A DNA stretch of 64,000 nt from an uncultured Candidatus Saccharibacteria bacterium. Lineage in GTDB: Bacteria; Patescibacteriota; Saccharimonadia; Saccharimonadales; Saccharimonadaceae. The position numbers were made by a program, and so were the translations under genes. The DNA lies in contig CAKVAO010000001.1 in assembly GCA_934725355.1 (NCBI GenBank), forward strand, positions 62,001 to 126,000, read 5' to 3'. The notes under the pieces are model-generated. The model was given only the letters and a program-made list of their open reading frames with translations, was not told the DNA's origin and did not search any database. Positions within the stretch are counted from its first letter, which is position 1. Every line of letters starts with the position of its first letter. Below, piece by piece: positions 1-9,238 of the stretch.

Positions 1-1473
1 CCGCTTTAGCACATCGTCTAAAAAGCTATCTGATAAATGTGCCAATAAACTACGGTAATTTTGGTCATTACTAGCGATTGCGAAAATCGCATTCAAGCAG
101 TACTGCACATTACGCTTGCCTGATTCATTCAGCTTGGTTTTTGCTAGCCTTAGTGGCACTGATTGCACTTTCTCGCGCTCAGCGTCGCCCCGTAATTTTG
201 CTTTTACACTATCTATACTCACACCAGTCACTTCGGCAATTTTCTTTAGATAGAATTCTACTTCCACTGGATCTGACAGGCCACGCACTACATTTAAGGC
301 TTTTGTTGTTACTACTTTTTTACCTTCTGCTGTCGATAGGTCATTACAACTTACATATTTATTAATAACCCAGTCTACGGCTGGCACATTAGTAGACGCC
401 AGCTTGCGCCACGCCTCAACGTCCTTTCTTATCAGCTCGTCTGGATCTTTGACACCTGCCGCCGAATAATCGATCACTGACAGCTTAAGGTTTAATGGCT
501 CTGCCAATTTAATTGCTCGCTCAGTTGCGGCAACCCCTGCTCTGTCACTATCAAAGCAAAAACGTATATCGTTAGTTAATCGGCCTAACGACTTCAAGTG
601 GTACTCCGTCAACGCTGTACCGGCTACAGCCACAATATTCTTTACTTCCGCCTGCGATGAAGTCATGACATCCATATTGCCTTCGACTACTATTACAAAA
701 TCTTGTTCGCGAATCGCTTTCTTCGCAAAGCTCAGACCGAACAGCTGACGTCCTTTGTCATAGACCAAGGTAGCCGGTGTATTAATATATTTTGGTTGAT
801 GATCATCCAAAATTCGTGCCGTAAAGCCAACTACTTGTCCTTGCCCATCTCTCAGAGGTATCATCAAACGATTGCCACCATAATAACCTTCACCCTCACC
901 CCTGAAGTTATAGTCTTCAAATAAATTAAGTCCAGCCGCCTTAATTTCCTCGCGGCTATAGCCTTTATTGATTAGTAGTTTCTTTAGATTATGCTGATGA
1001 GGTGCATAGCCAATTCCCCAGTCAATGATAGTCTGTTTTGATAACTGACGTCGCTCGCTAGCGTACGCAATAGCCTTTTTAGAGCTAATTAGGCAATGCT
1101 GAAAATAGTTGACCGCCAAGATATTCATATTTAGAATTCTCTCTTTGCGCTGGCTCTGGCCCGGTGTACGGCGACGATCATATTGCGACAAATCCACGCC
1201 AGCTTTCTTGGCTAGTATCTCCATTGCGCCCATAAAGTCGACGCCTTCTGCTAGCATTATGAAGCTAAAGATATCGCCACCTTGACCCGATGAAAAATCA
1301 TGCCAAATGTCGCGCTCGGGCGTAACAAAGAATGACGGCGTGCGCTCGTTAGTAAATGGACTTAACCCCTTCCAATATCGTCCCGCCCGCTTCAGCTGGA
1401 CATATTGACCAATTACGTCTTCAATGGCTAACTTTGATCGAATTTCTTCCTTGGCGTCATTCAAATCACTCAT
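1..1473 (-). CDS. dnaG: DNA primase DnaG, 3' end outside the window, zinc ribbon degenerate
   Basis: Makes RNA primers for replication together with the replicative helicase. The visible 491 codons begin MSDLNDAKEEIR and run off the left edge. The N-terminal domain keeps the primase framework (YVQLKRAG at about 27-34, PSFFV, GQGGD) and the TOPRIM domain keeps EGNMD (about 261) and FDSDRAG (about 306), the metal-binding acidic motifs. Odd: all four positions that normally bind zinc are changed. LCPFH is LSPFT (S38, T41) and HCFGCG is HDFSSG (D59, S62). The fold is clear, so this looks like a zinc-free version rather than a pseudogene. The start is supported by TATAAT at 1481-1486 exactly 7 bp upstream of ATG, suggesting a leaderless mRNA. 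The C-terminal helicase-binding part is not visible. Confidence 0.95.
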   Translation of the reverse strand, partial: MSDLNDAKEEIRSKLAIEDVIGQYVQLKRAGRYWKGLSPFTNERTPSFFVTPERDIWHDFSSGQGGDIFSFIMLAEGVDFMGAMEILAKKAGVDLSQYDRRRTPGQSQRKERILNMNILAVNYFQHCLISSKKAIAYASERRQLSKQTIIDWGIGYAPHQHNLKKLLINKGYSREEIKAAGLNLFEDYNFRGEGEGYYGGNRLMIPLRDGQGQVVGFTARILDDHQPKYINTPATLVYDKGRQLFGLSFAKKAIREQDFVIVVEGNMDVMTSSQAEVKNIVAVAGTALTEYHLKSLGRLTNDIRFCFDSDRAGVAATERAIKLAEPLNLKLSVIDYSAAGVKDPDELIRKDVEAWRKLASTNVPAVDWVINKYVSCNDLSTAEGKKVVTTKALNVVRGLSDPVEVEFYLKKIAEVTGVSIDSVKAKLRGDAEREKVQSVPLRLAKTKLNESGKRNVQYCLNAIFAIASNDQNYRSLLAHLSDSFLDDVLKR

Positions 1474-1528
1474 TGTTACTATTATATATTAGATTGAGAA
1501 TCAGTGCCGCTTGTGTTAATATTTTAGT

Positions 1529-2842
1529 ATGAATAAAGGTGGGGATGCTAGTGGTACCAGTACAGCTGGTGGACCAAATATAGTGCAGTATCATGCACCA
1601 TCATTTAATGATCCCCATCATCCGCTTAACTCAGCGCCGATTATCGATAACTCCGCCTCGGCTGGCAACAGCCTATTCGGTGGCGATATACCATCGGACA
1701 ACGCCAACATCATACCTGGCACTCCAGCCACCCATCATGCCAAGCGCGACGCTCCAATTAACGGCGCTGGTAGTAGCACCATTATTGCCTCTAACTACTA
1801 TTCCGGCTATACTCCAGCACTCCACAAAGAGAAGCGCCTTAAAATCGATCCAAGCAGCTTCACTTTAAACAATACTCCAGGCAGCCAAGCGCCTAGTACT
1901 ACGCCGAATCAGCCAAACAGCTATCAGTTTAACGCGCCTGCACCTCAGCAGCCAAACGGTTATCCATATGGTGCACCCAATCAGCCACAGCCAAACAATT
2001 ATCAATACGGTGCACCCACACCAATTCAGCAACAGCCATATAATTATCCATATGGCGCATCTAGCCAGTCGCAACCCAATACTCAAACTTTTAGCCAAGC
2101 CTACATAGCACCACCTGCCATGCCGGAAATTCCGACGGCAAATTACGGACAGCAACCTACACCCAACCAGACCTATCCTCAGCAAACCAGTGCACTCGGT
2201 TCACTTTCTACCAACCAGCCGCCACAGCCAACCTATGGCAATATCGACTACCTAAATTACATTGCGCCCGATAATACACACAATAGCAGCACTAAGCTTC
2301 TACCTGCCAATCCCCTGTCTAGCAAGCTTTTTATGGCTATTGGTATTGGTGTAATTGCCTTGGTGGTTATTGTATCCATTATTGCTGCTGTTGGCAGTAG
2401 CCGTAAAAATGGCCCATCACAAGGCAGCCTAGTTCAACTTGGTCAGGATATTGCAGACCTTCAGGGCATCGTAAAGTATGGCGAAAGCGCCTCAGACAGC
2501 TTCAACACCAATATTATTGACGTCAACGCAGAGCTCGGACTAACTTCTAAATCACAATTCAAGGTGTTATCTGACAAAATTGGCATTGCTGCTACCGATA
2601 AAGATGGCAACGCAGTTGAACCAACTGCCAGCGAAGACGTTACTAAGAAGCTAGATAGCGCCAAAGCGCAAGGCACGCTAGATAGCGCATTAAAGAAGGA
2701 ACTTCAAGACTCCACTGATAAAATTACTAGCGACATCAAAGGAATTTACAGCACCACCAACAATGCAGAGGCGCAGAAAATACTAGAGTCTGCCTTTAAC
2801 GACTTTTCCGAACTGAACAAACGTGTTAAAAACGCCAATTAA
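1529..2842 (+). CDS. Unknown one-helix membrane protein with Pro/Gln/Tyr-rich N-terminal half
   Basis: Not recognised as a named family. 437 residues. Residues 1-265 are low complexity, rich in Pro, Gln, Asn, Tyr and Ala, with a loose tandem repeat around 125-180 in which YxYGAP units recur about every 17-25 residues. One hydrophobic helix follows at about 268-291 and then a soluble, mostly helical C-terminal domain of about 145 residues. No signal peptide is present, so the disordered half is probably cytoplasmic and the C-terminal domain outside. The gene diverges from dnaG; AT-rich TTAATATTTTAG lies just before the ATG and no Shine-Dalgarno is seen. The same layout (disordered N-terminus, one helix, outer domain) recurs in the gene at 25295-26590. 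Confidence 0.8.
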   Translation: MNKGGDASGTSTAGGPNIVQYHAPSFNDPHHPLNSAPIIDNSASAGNSLFGGDIPSDNANIIPGTPATHHAKRDAPINGAGSSTIIASNYYSGYTPALHKEKRLKIDPSSFTLNNTPGSQAPSTTPNQPNSYQFNAPAPQQPNGYPYGAPNQPQPNNYQYGAPTPIQQQPYNYPYGASSQSQPNTQTFSQAYIAPPAMPEIPTANYGQQPTPNQTYPQQTSALGSLSTNQPPQPTYGNIDYLNYIAPDNTHNSSTKLLPANPLSSKLFMAIGIGVIALVVIVSIIAAVGSSRKNGPSQGSLVQLGQDIADLQGIVKYGESASDSFNTNIIDVNAELGLTSKSQFKVLSDKIGIAATDKDGNAVEPTASEDVTKKLDSAKAQGTLDSALKKELQDSTDKITSDIKGIYSTTNNAEAQKILESAFNDFSELNKRVKNAN

Positions 2843-2888
2843 TCAGTAACTATTTGGCGTTAACGACATTTAGTCTATGTTTTATATA

Positions 2889-3239
2889 TTAGCTATGACT
2901 TATGCTATCTTTCGCTAGTTTAATTGTTTCTTCGTAAGCATGTCGGATTTGGTCATGAACATATTGATCAGACAGCTGACCCGTCATTAGGATGGTAATC
3001 CAGTGTTTTTTGTTTAGATTCTGACCTTCTAGCACCGACTCGTATCGACTACGTAGCAGCTTAGCTAGATTAGGGTCACAACGCAGCGACAGCTGCAGCG
3101 GATTAGAATCTTTTTTAATCACCGCCATCATTTCGCCATTTACAGCATAGACATAGTCTTTATCTGTCGATCGTTCCTGATCGACCGTGGCACCCAAATT
3201 CTCAATCTGCGCGCGAATATCTGCTTCGGTTAAGGCCAT
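2889..3239 (-). CDS. MmcQ/YjbR (DUF419) family protein
   Basis: 116 residues, usual for the family. The conserved C-terminal signature is present: LSLRCDP (about 51-57), then NKKHWITI (about 75-82) and a terminal helix. The family has a CyaY-like fold and DNA-binding has been suggested, but its role is not settled. The ATG overlaps the stop of the upstream orn gene (TAATG), so it is the last gene of an argS-orn-yjbR transcription unit and is probably translated by coupling. Confidence 0.8.
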   Translation of the reverse strand: MALTEADIRAQIENLGATVDQERSTDKDYVYAVNGEMMAVIKKDSNPLQLSLRCDPNLAKLLRSRYESVLEGQNLNKKHWITILMTGQLSDQYVHDQIRHAYEETIKLAKDSISHS

Positions 3240-3781
3240 TAAAATTTAACCCTCTCTAGATAATACTTCAGCTCTTCCATTGAGCCTTCAATATCACTCA
3301 TAGCTCGGTGAGCCTCTGGTTTATTAAAAACTACGCCACGATTTTCAAAGACAATCTTCCAGGCACTAACGTCTAGCTGGCGGTAATTAAATAGCTTGTC
3401 CAGTTGCACCCACTCGCGTTCAATAAATTTCTGATCCTGGTGAATCGAGTTGCCAGCCAGGTAAATCGGTTGCGATACGTCAAAATTTGTATTCACAAAT
3501 TCAATTAGTTCTTTCTCTACTTGCGCCGCCGTCTTAGTTTCTGGTGCAGTTGAGTTCTTAATCAGGTTATCGTGACTAGCTTGGTTTTTCTGCCAAAACT
3601 CACCCGTCATTCGAGTTTCCATAAAATTGCGATCCAGCTTGACCGATGCTTCGTAGCGCGCAATTTCATTAAATTGCCAGTCAGTCGCAATTACGCCAAC
3701 TTCACAAATTTTATCAACGTCTGGCTCTAGACCCGTCATCTCTAGATCCACCCAGAATAAACTTGCCTTTTTATTATCCAT
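3239..3781 (-). CDS. orn: Oligoribonuclease (3'-5' exonuclease, DEDDh family)
   Basis: Degrades 2-5 nt RNA fragments, the last step of RNA turnover. 180 residues, full length for the family. Catalytic motifs are visible: FWVDLEMTG near the N-terminus (Asp and Glu of ExoI), the central segment with NSIHQDQKF (ExoII region) and HRAMSDIEGS near the C-terminus (the H and D of ExoIIIe). It lies 6 bp downstream of argS and overlaps the next gene by TAATG, so it belongs to a three-gene operon. Confidence 0.93.
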   Translation of the reverse strand: MDNKKASLFWVDLEMTGLEPDVDKICEVGVIATDWQFNEIARYEASVKLDRNFMETRMTGEFWQKNQASHDNLIKNSTAPETKTAAQVEKELIEFVNTNFDVSQPIYLAGNSIHQDQKFIEREWVQLDKLFNYRQLDVSAWKIVFENRGVVFNKPEAHRAMSDIEGSMEELKYYLERVKF

Positions 3782-3787
3782 ACCTAA

Positions 3788-5488
3788 TTACATCCTTTCT
3801 GGAACTTCAATTCCTAAAATATCTAGACCATGTTTGAACACATATGCTACGCGCTGCATTAAGTGTAGGCGCGCCGCCTTTGTTAATTCATCTACCTGCT
3901 CTGTTGCGATTGGCGTATGTTCATAATAGCGATTCAACTCTTTCGCTAGCTCGTAGACATAGGTTGCAATACGATGTGGCTCTAGCTTATCTGCCGCTAA
4001 CTTAACAACGTTCGGATAGTCCAGCAACTTCAACAACACCGCTTTCTCATCCTCATAATCATAGCTAGAATAGTCAACATCTGGAACCAGATTATCGTGC
4101 AAAATTTTATTTACTCGTACCGCAGCATACTGTACATATGGGCCAGAATAGCCAGTCAGACTAAACATGGTGTCCCAATCAAATAGCATGCCAGTACGCC
4201 GATCGTTCGCAAAATCACTAAACTTGATTGCGCCAATAGCAATCTTCTTAATATCGTTATCTGATAAATCTGGCGTCTTGGCGTTTGCTCGCGCCCGCTC
4301 TTCTGCCTTATCCAGCAATTCTTCTAGCAGCACCACACCCTTACGTGACGACATCTTTTCACGTGTACCATCTTCGTTCAGCTGGTCAATCATGCCGTAC
4401 CACATATGAATCATCTCTGTCTTCAAACCAATTTTCTTTGCCAAGGCAAACAGCTGCTGGAAGTAAAACTTCTGTTCACTGCCCACACAGAATATTACTC
4501 GATCAACATGGAAGGTCTGATCACGATAGATCATAGTAGCCAGATCCGTAGTAGCATACAGCGCTGCTCCGTTAGACTTTAGAATCAGTATCGGCGTCTT
4601 GATGCCGTATTCTGCTAAATCAACAATCACCGAGCCATCTGGATTCTGCACTGCGATACTTTTTTGCAATAGGTCTCGCACTGCAGCCTTGCCCTTTTCA
4701 GCGAAGAATTTCTCGCCCAGCTCGTAATCCGTACTAATACCTAAACGCTGCATGACTGCATGTATGTGATCCAATGAAATTTTGTTAAAACGCTCGGAGT
4801 AAGCTACCGCCACAGGATCGTGTTGCTCTAGTTTAAGCAGCCATTGCTGAGCCGCATCAGCCAGGTCGGTTTTATTAGACGCCTCTTCTTCCTTTATAGC
4901 CGCCTTTGTTTTGATATAGATGTCGCCGAGTTCATAGACGCCACGCTGCTTTAATGCTTCTTCGCTACTGAACTTTTTGAACCCAACCACCCAGATGCCA
5001 AACGGCGAGCCATAATCACCTAGATGATTATCTGTGATTACATCCCAGCCAGTAGCCAGCATTAGATTACGCGCCGCCCAGCCTTGGTTAGCTGGTCGCA
5101 GGTGACCAATCGAAAAAGGCTTAGCCATGTTTGTTGAAGGATATTCAACTAAAACTTTCTTACCCGCCCCGTCTTGATTGTTGCCAAACGGCTGCGCACT
5201 ATTAAATCTTTGTTCGAGATCTATATCCAATGCTTTTGCTGATATACGTAGATTAATAAAGCCTGGTCCAGCAATTGATACCTCACTGTACACTACCGTA
5301 TTATCTAATTCAGCTTTAATTTGCTCGGCAATCGCTCGTGGCGCTTGGTGTAGTCGCCCGGCTAATTGCATTGCCACATTAGTGGCATAATCGCCAAACT
5401 GCGAGTCAGGGCGACTTAACTCCACTTTTATATCAACATCGAACAGCTTTTTTACTATTCGCTCGATCTCATATGCATATTGATTCAT
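3788..5488 (-). CDS. argS: Arginyl-tRNA synthetase
   Basis: Class I aminoacyl-tRNA synthetase charging tRNA-Arg. 566 residues. An N-terminal Add-1 domain (residues 1-90, with GPGFINLRI) is followed by the catalytic core with SIGHLRPAN as the HIGH motif (about residue 127) and KMSSRKG as the KMSKS-like motif; the C-terminal anticodon-binding domain (DALR type) carries YVQYAAVRV and ends VPERM, as usual in ArgS. TATAAT at 5496-5501 is 7 bp from the ATG, which suggests a leaderless transcript. First gene of argS-orn-yjbR. Confidence 0.97.
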   Translation of the reverse strand: MNQYAYEIERIVKKLFDVDIKVELSRPDSQFGDYATNVAMQLAGRLHQAPRAIAEQIKAELDNTVVYSEVSIAGPGFINLRISAKALDIDLEQRFNSAQPFGNNQDGAGKKVLVEYPSTNMAKPFSIGHLRPANQGWAARNLMLATGWDVITDNHLGDYGSPFGIWVVGFKKFSSEEALKQRGVYELGDIYIKTKAAIKEEEASNKTDLADAAQQWLLKLEQHDPVAVAYSERFNKISLDHIHAVMQRLGISTDYELGEKFFAEKGKAAVRDLLQKSIAVQNPDGSVIVDLAEYGIKTPILILKSNGAALYATTDLATMIYRDQTFHVDRVIFCVGSEQKFYFQQLFALAKKIGLKTEMIHMWYGMIDQLNEDGTREKMSSRKGVVLLEELLDKAEERARANAKTPDLSDNDIKKIAIGAIKFSDFANDRRTGMLFDWDTMFSLTGYSGPYVQYAAVRVNKILHDNLVPDVDYSSYDYEDEKAVLLKLLDYPNVVKLAADKLEPHRIATYVYELAKELNRYYEHTPIATEQVDELTKAARLHLMQRVAYVFKHGLDILGIEVPERM

Positions 5489-5510
5489 TGGCTATATTAT
5501 ACAACAGAAT

Positions 5511-5541
5511 TAAAACGGGGCTACTCGTGATGAGTAGCCCC
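5511..5541 (-). terminator. Intrinsic terminator after the SPFH gene
   Basis: Perfect 10-bp stem GGGGCTACTC / GAGTAGCCCC with a 5-nt loop at 5517-5541; read on the minus strand it is followed by GTTTTAATT. It ends the transcript of the SPFH gene. A second, smaller inverted repeat (GATTGA / TCAATC, about 5548-5570) lies between it and the gene. Confidence 0.85.
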
Positions 5542-5594
5542 TAAAGGGATTGATTTATGCTGAGTCAATCAGTGACAGCACCGATAAACCAGCA

Positions 5595-6548
5595 CTACTT
5601 GCCAGTCTGAATCATAGGAACTGAACCGTTCGGCACTACAGTCAAATTATCAGCACCCTTTAGAGCGTCGATATATTTCTGTGTCAACACCTTATCTGTC
5701 AGTGAATTATTCAATATGGCGTTAGCGTCAGCGTCACCCTGTGCCTTAATCTTCTTGGTCTCGGCCTGAACCCTAGCAGTCTCCTGCTCGTTTTTAGCCT
5801 TCTGCTTATTAACCTCTGCCGCTTGTGCAGCCGCATAGGCATCGGTGATCGACCGCGGATAGCGTACGTCTTGTACACTCACCTGCTCGACAGTTAGACC
5901 AATATTATGCCACTTGGATGACAGCTTTTTCTGTACTGCTTCAGTGAATTTACTTCGATCAGTCAGCATAGTTATTGTACTAAACTGACCCGACACCTCA
6001 CGCGTAACCGAACGCAGATCATTACTGATGTACTTTTCGGTCATGCTTTGCTGCGTGCCATAGTTTATATACAGATCTTTTGCTGCATCTGGTTTGAGTG
6101 AATAGTTGACCTGAATATCAACATTCGCACTAGCACCAGACTTGTCGTTGATCGAAACCTGTTTGCCCCAATAATTACCACCTTTGGCCTTGTATTCTGT
6201 ATCAGCACCATAAAAGTTGATCAAATTATTACGTGTATCGTAATAAATCACACTCTGCCACGGAGCTTTGACATGCAAACCAGCATCCTTGGAGACACCA
6301 GCTATCGAGCCGCCAAAATTACGTAGCACTGCTACACTGCCCGCATCCTGCGTATAGACAGAACCAATGACAAGCAGAACAAAAGTAGCGACAGCCGAGA
6401 CCATTATCTTGGTCTTTTTAACTTCAATTGTGGAGCTGGTAGCATTTGCTTTTGCAGCTTTGTATAGACCAAATCCTGCAATTATCGTGTATACTAGAAC
6501 AACCACACTAAGTAGTAGAACTACCGTAGTGACAATGTTAGAAAACAT
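5595..6548 (-). CDS. SPFH/Band 7 (prohibitin-like) membrane protein
   Basis: 317 residues. Two N-terminal hydrophobic helices (about 5-28 and 48-66) precede a Band 7 domain (about 70-230) with the prohibitin-like stretch YTQDAGSVAVLRNFGG and the typical VQDVRYPRSITDAY. A helical, Ala/Lys/Gln-rich segment (about 235-280) probably forms the coiled coil that builds rings or scaffolds. SPFH proteins organise membrane microdomains and regulate membrane proteases; no partner protease gene is adjacent here. AAAGGTGAAAG before the ATG is a good ribosome binding site, unlike the leaderless neighbours. It has a conventional promoter and a palindrome in its leader. Confidence 0.88.
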   Translation of the reverse strand: MFSNIVTTVVLLLSVVVLVYTIIAGFGLYKAAKANATSSTIEVKKTKIMVSAVATFVLLVIGSVYTQDAGSVAVLRNFGGSIAGVSKDAGLHVKAPWQSVIYYDTRNNLINFYGADTEYKAKGGNYWGKQVSINDKSGASANVDIQVNYSLKPDAAKDLYINYGTQQSMTEKYISNDLRSVTREVSGQFSTITMLTDRSKFTEAVQKKLSSKWHNIGLTVEQVSVQDVRYPRSITDAYAAAQAAEVNKQKAKNEQETARVQAETKKIKAQGDADANAILNNSLTDKVLTQKYIDALKGADNLTVVPNGSVPMIQTGK

Positions 6549-6585
6549 CTTTCACCTTTCTAAAGAACTAGCTCACATGAGCCGT

Positions 6586-6602
6586 TGATCTGATTTAGAT
6601 CA
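6586..6602. promoter_or_regulatory. Palindromic operator-like site in the SPFH leader
   Basis: TGATCTgatttAGATCA at 6586-6602, a 6-bp inverted repeat with 5-bp spacer, lies between the predicted transcription start of the SPFH gene and its ribosome binding site. Could be an operator or a short mRNA hairpin. Confidence 0.4.
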
Positions 6603-6605
6603 CTT

Positions 6606-6635
6606 TTATAATATATTATTTTAGCAAATTGTCAA
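6606..6635 (-). promoter_or_regulatory. Promoter of the SPFH gene
   Basis: On the minus strand TTGACA (6635-6630) is followed by a 16-bp spacer and TATTAT, close to the sigma-70 consensus. It gives a 5' leader of roughly 50-60 nt. Confidence 0.65.
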
Positions 6636-6662
6636 CACTTAACTGGTTACTTTACCAATTAA

Positions 6663-6700
6663 ATAGGCTACCCTCTAGTTGGTAGCCTATTTATTTTTTC
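6663..6700. terminator. Terminator hairpin below the 144-residue gene
   Basis: ATAGGCTACC / GGTAGCCTAT, 10-bp stem with 8-nt loop at 6663-6690. Plus strand is followed by TTATTTTTT; minus strand by a weaker ATTTAATT. Serves the minus-strand gene at 6708-7142 by position. Confidence 0.7.
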
Positions 6701-6707
6701 GGTCTAT

Positions 6708-7142
6708 CTAAGATGCTAGTTTGTAATCTGTAGCTTCACCACTAATTACATTGACGGTTTTCACTTCATCTGCGCTCAGATTTGGCGTGCCATCATAACG
6801 GTCATTGCGGATAGCTTGACGTCTTTCGTAATCTTCATGACTACCAAATGGTGCAGCCTCGACTGTACGAGTTTTTTCAGCCTGCGTTTTAGTGTATTCA
6901 GCTTGTGCGCTAGCCTCGGTTGCCGCCTGATCTAAGGCACGCTTATTGCTAGCTTCAGTAGAATTGTGAGTGTTGAAATCGATCTTTTTGACATCGTCTA
7001 ATTTAGCTAATGCCATTTCTGATGTCGCCACAATGGCTAGGTCACGAGACAAGCCTTTATAACGAATCTCACGTTCCGACATATTGGCAATCGCCTCTGC
7101 ATTATTTTTACCACTATTAATAGAATTAAATTTATTACTCAT
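6708..7142 (-). CDS. Hypothetical soluble protein, 144 residues
   Basis: Not recognised. No signal peptide or membrane helix. Polar and rich in Ala, Glu, Lys, Asn and Thr; residues 65-105 (ALDQAATEASAQAEYTK and on) should form a helix or coiled coil. The ATG is preceded by AAGGAAGATA, a ribosome binding site, and by a TATAAT at 7204-7209. It stands alone between two terminators. Confidence 0.7.
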   Translation of the reverse strand: MSNKFNSINSGKNNAEAIANMSEREIRYKGLSRDLAIVATSEMALAKLDDVKKIDFNTHNSTEASNKRALDQAATEASAQAEYTKTQAEKTRTVEAAPFGSHEDYERRQAIRNDRYDGTPNLSADEVKTVNVISGEATDYKLAS

Positions 7143-7203
7143 TATCTTCCTTTCTATTTCTATCTTCTTCTTTTTGTCTAACTATCTATCTTCGTTCGAC
7201 ATT

Positions 7204-7235
7204 ATTATACTATCACGTTTATGTTTTATTGTCAA
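7204..7235 (-). promoter_or_regulatory. Promoter of the 144-residue gene
   Basis: Minus-strand TATAAT (7209-7204) with a TTGACA at 7235-7230; the 20-bp spacing is long, so the -35 may not be used. Leader about 55 nt. Confidence 0.45.
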
Positions 7236-7316
7236 GCACTCTGCAATAGTTTTTATTATTGTCAATAATGCACACCACCTGACGCCAACTAGCCTTGCAA
7301 TATTCTAGACTACGAC

Positions 7317-7346
7317 AAAAAACTACCCCTCGATCGAGGGGGTAGT
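7317..7346 (-). terminator. Intrinsic terminator after oleate hydratase
   Basis: ACTACCCC / GGGGTAGT stem around TCGATCGA at 7322-7346, followed on the minus strand by a run of T residues. Confidence 0.85.
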
Positions 7347-7369
7347 CGACAAAGCCGTTAAACTTTAAC

Positions 7370-9238
7370 CTAGATAGCTCGATATTCCTTTAGCAGTTTC
7401 TCGATGTCAGTATCCTTGACAGCCTGAATGACCTTATCTAGCACCAATTTTTGTGTGAACGGCAGATCCATATCAGTCAGCTTACGACCATCGCGCAGTG
7501 CAATCGACGCGTTAATCAGGTCGCGCACATCGTATGTACTATTCCAGACCTCTGGCACACCACGTTCAACGTTAAATAGAGTGTAGACCGCTTCCATAGC
7601 TGTGCGCGCAGAATACTCCGTAGTAAAGATGACGTCGCGCGGCTCTTCTGCAAACTGCCCCAAGAAGGCAAAGTTTACTGCGCCATCCGGCACAACATCC
7701 GGACGATCGCCTGCCTCGCGTGGCATAAAGAAGGCATCGATGTATGGCATCATAACTGGCACACTATTGGCATGATTGGTTGCCAACTCCTCGATACGAT
7801 CGACTGGCACGCCTAGATGATATAGCCATTCTTCACAAATTTCTTTACCAGTACATTCACGCATTGGCTTCTTGATGTAGTTACCCGGCTGATCAGGGAA
7901 TAACCCGTAAACCCAAACGCTCAGCTGATTCTTTGGCTGATCTTTGAATTGCTGTTGACGATTAAGCGTCCAGCTCATTAACCAATTTGAGTCCTTAACC
8001 GACACGATACCACCAGTAACAGTACGACCACTAAACGGATCGCGACGGCAAATGTTCTGAATGTACGGCGGAATTTCGTTATCCAAGGTTGTTACTGTAG
8101 CGCTCATCCATTTACTAGCTTCTGGATCATGGCAGAACTTATCTGGGCGACCAAATGACTTGTCTTGGCGAGCAATCCGACGCCACATATCCCAGCCGCC
8201 GCCTTGCTTCAGGTCAGGAGTCCAGGCTGCTGGCTCGTTCTGTGAACCAATGGTGGCGTTTTCAACACAACCACCCGGCGTTATGAACAAATAATCGTCT
8301 TCAGTTAGGTTAATTGTATGCTCACCGCCCGCATCAGCAATGACAATAGCCTTTGCCACTTTCTTAATATCCGTACTGTATGGATTGCGTGGGAACTGTT
8401 CTTGCTGAATGCGCAATATAGTATCCTCACCAACGCTCGAGCGTGGACGCTTGGCTACACGTTGACCACCAACTTCGATCTTTACATCATTTACCTTGGT
8501 GTTGTAATGGAACTGTACGCCTGCCTTCTCTAGATACTTAACCATTGGTAGAATAAACGACTCGTACTGGTTGTAACGACTAAAGCGCAATGCCGTAAAG
8601 TCAGGTAGACCCGATACGTGATGAATAAAGCGCTTAATGTACAGCTTCATTTCTAGTGCCGAGTGCCAGTTTTCAAAGGCAAACATGGTGCGCCAGTACA
8701 GCCAGAAGTTCGACTTAAAGACTTCATCGTCAAAGACTTCGTCGATACGCTTGTTGTATAACTTTTCATTTGGCGTAAAGAACAGCGCCATAATCTCCAT
8801 GGCAGCTTTATCGCTTAGGCCAAATTTACCATCAACAGCTGGCTTGCCTTGGTTTTCCGTTGCGCGGCACATGGTAAAGTTAGGATCTTCACGATTCAAC
8901 CAATACAACTCGTCTAGTACACTAGCACCTTTACGCTCTAGCGATGGAATTGAGTGAAGAATATCGTACAAAACTTCATAGTGGTTATCTAGCTCGCGAC
9001 CGCCACGCATCACGTAACCAATACCCTGAATTTCACGGCCGTCACAAGCACCACCAGGTAGTTCATCTTTCTCAAAAATATGAATATTTTTACCTTGCAT
9101 CTGCGCGTCGCGTACCAACACTACCGCCGCAGCCAAAGCCGCTATACCCGTACCTATAATATAAGCGTGCTTATTATCGACACCGTCTGGCTTTTTTGGC
9201 CGTACAAATGCGTCATAATTACCGCTTGCGTAATACAT
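7370..9238 (-). CDS. ohyA: Oleate hydratase (MCRA family, FAD-dependent)
   Basis: Adds water to the cis-9 double bond of oleic and related acids, giving 10-hydroxy acids; in host-associated bacteria this detoxifies antimicrobial unsaturated fatty acids. 622 residues, near the family length. Visible are the FAD-binding region YIIGTGIAALAAAVVLVRD (about 26-44, a variant GxGxxxL motif), the ribose-binding EKDELPGGA and the family signature MRGGRELDNHYEVLYDILHS with SIPSL. No other fatty acid gene lies nearby. The ATG follows GGGAGG at a long spacing; a TGATAAAAT extended -10 lies at about 9282-9289. It is flanked by a terminator and an intergenic gap, as expected for a separately acquired single gene. 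Confidence 0.92.
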   Translation of the reverse strand: MYYASGNYDAFVRPKKPDGVDNKHAYIIGTGIAALAAAVVLVRDAQMQGKNIHIFEKDELPGGACDGREIQGIGYVMRGGRELDNHYEVLYDILHSIPSLERKGASVLDELYWLNREDPNFTMCRATENQGKPAVDGKFGLSDKAAMEIMALFFTPNEKLYNKRIDEVFDDEVFKSNFWLYWRTMFAFENWHSALEMKLYIKRFIHHVSGLPDFTALRFSRYNQYESFILPMVKYLEKAGVQFHYNTKVNDVKIEVGGQRVAKRPRSSVGEDTILRIQQEQFPRNPYSTDIKKVAKAIVIADAGGEHTINLTEDDYLFITPGGCVENATIGSQNEPAAWTPDLKQGGGWDMWRRIARQDKSFGRPDKFCHDPEASKWMSATVTTLDNEIPPYIQNICRRDPFSGRTVTGGIVSVKDSNWLMSWTLNRQQQFKDQPKNQLSVWVYGLFPDQPGNYIKKPMRECTGKEICEEWLYHLGVPVDRIEELATNHANSVPVMMPYIDAFFMPREAGDRPDVVPDGAVNFAFLGQFAEEPRDVIFTTEYSARTAMEAVYTLFNVERGVPEVWNSTYDVRDLINASIALRDGRKLTDMDLPFTQKLVLDKVIQAVKDTDIEKLLKEYRAI

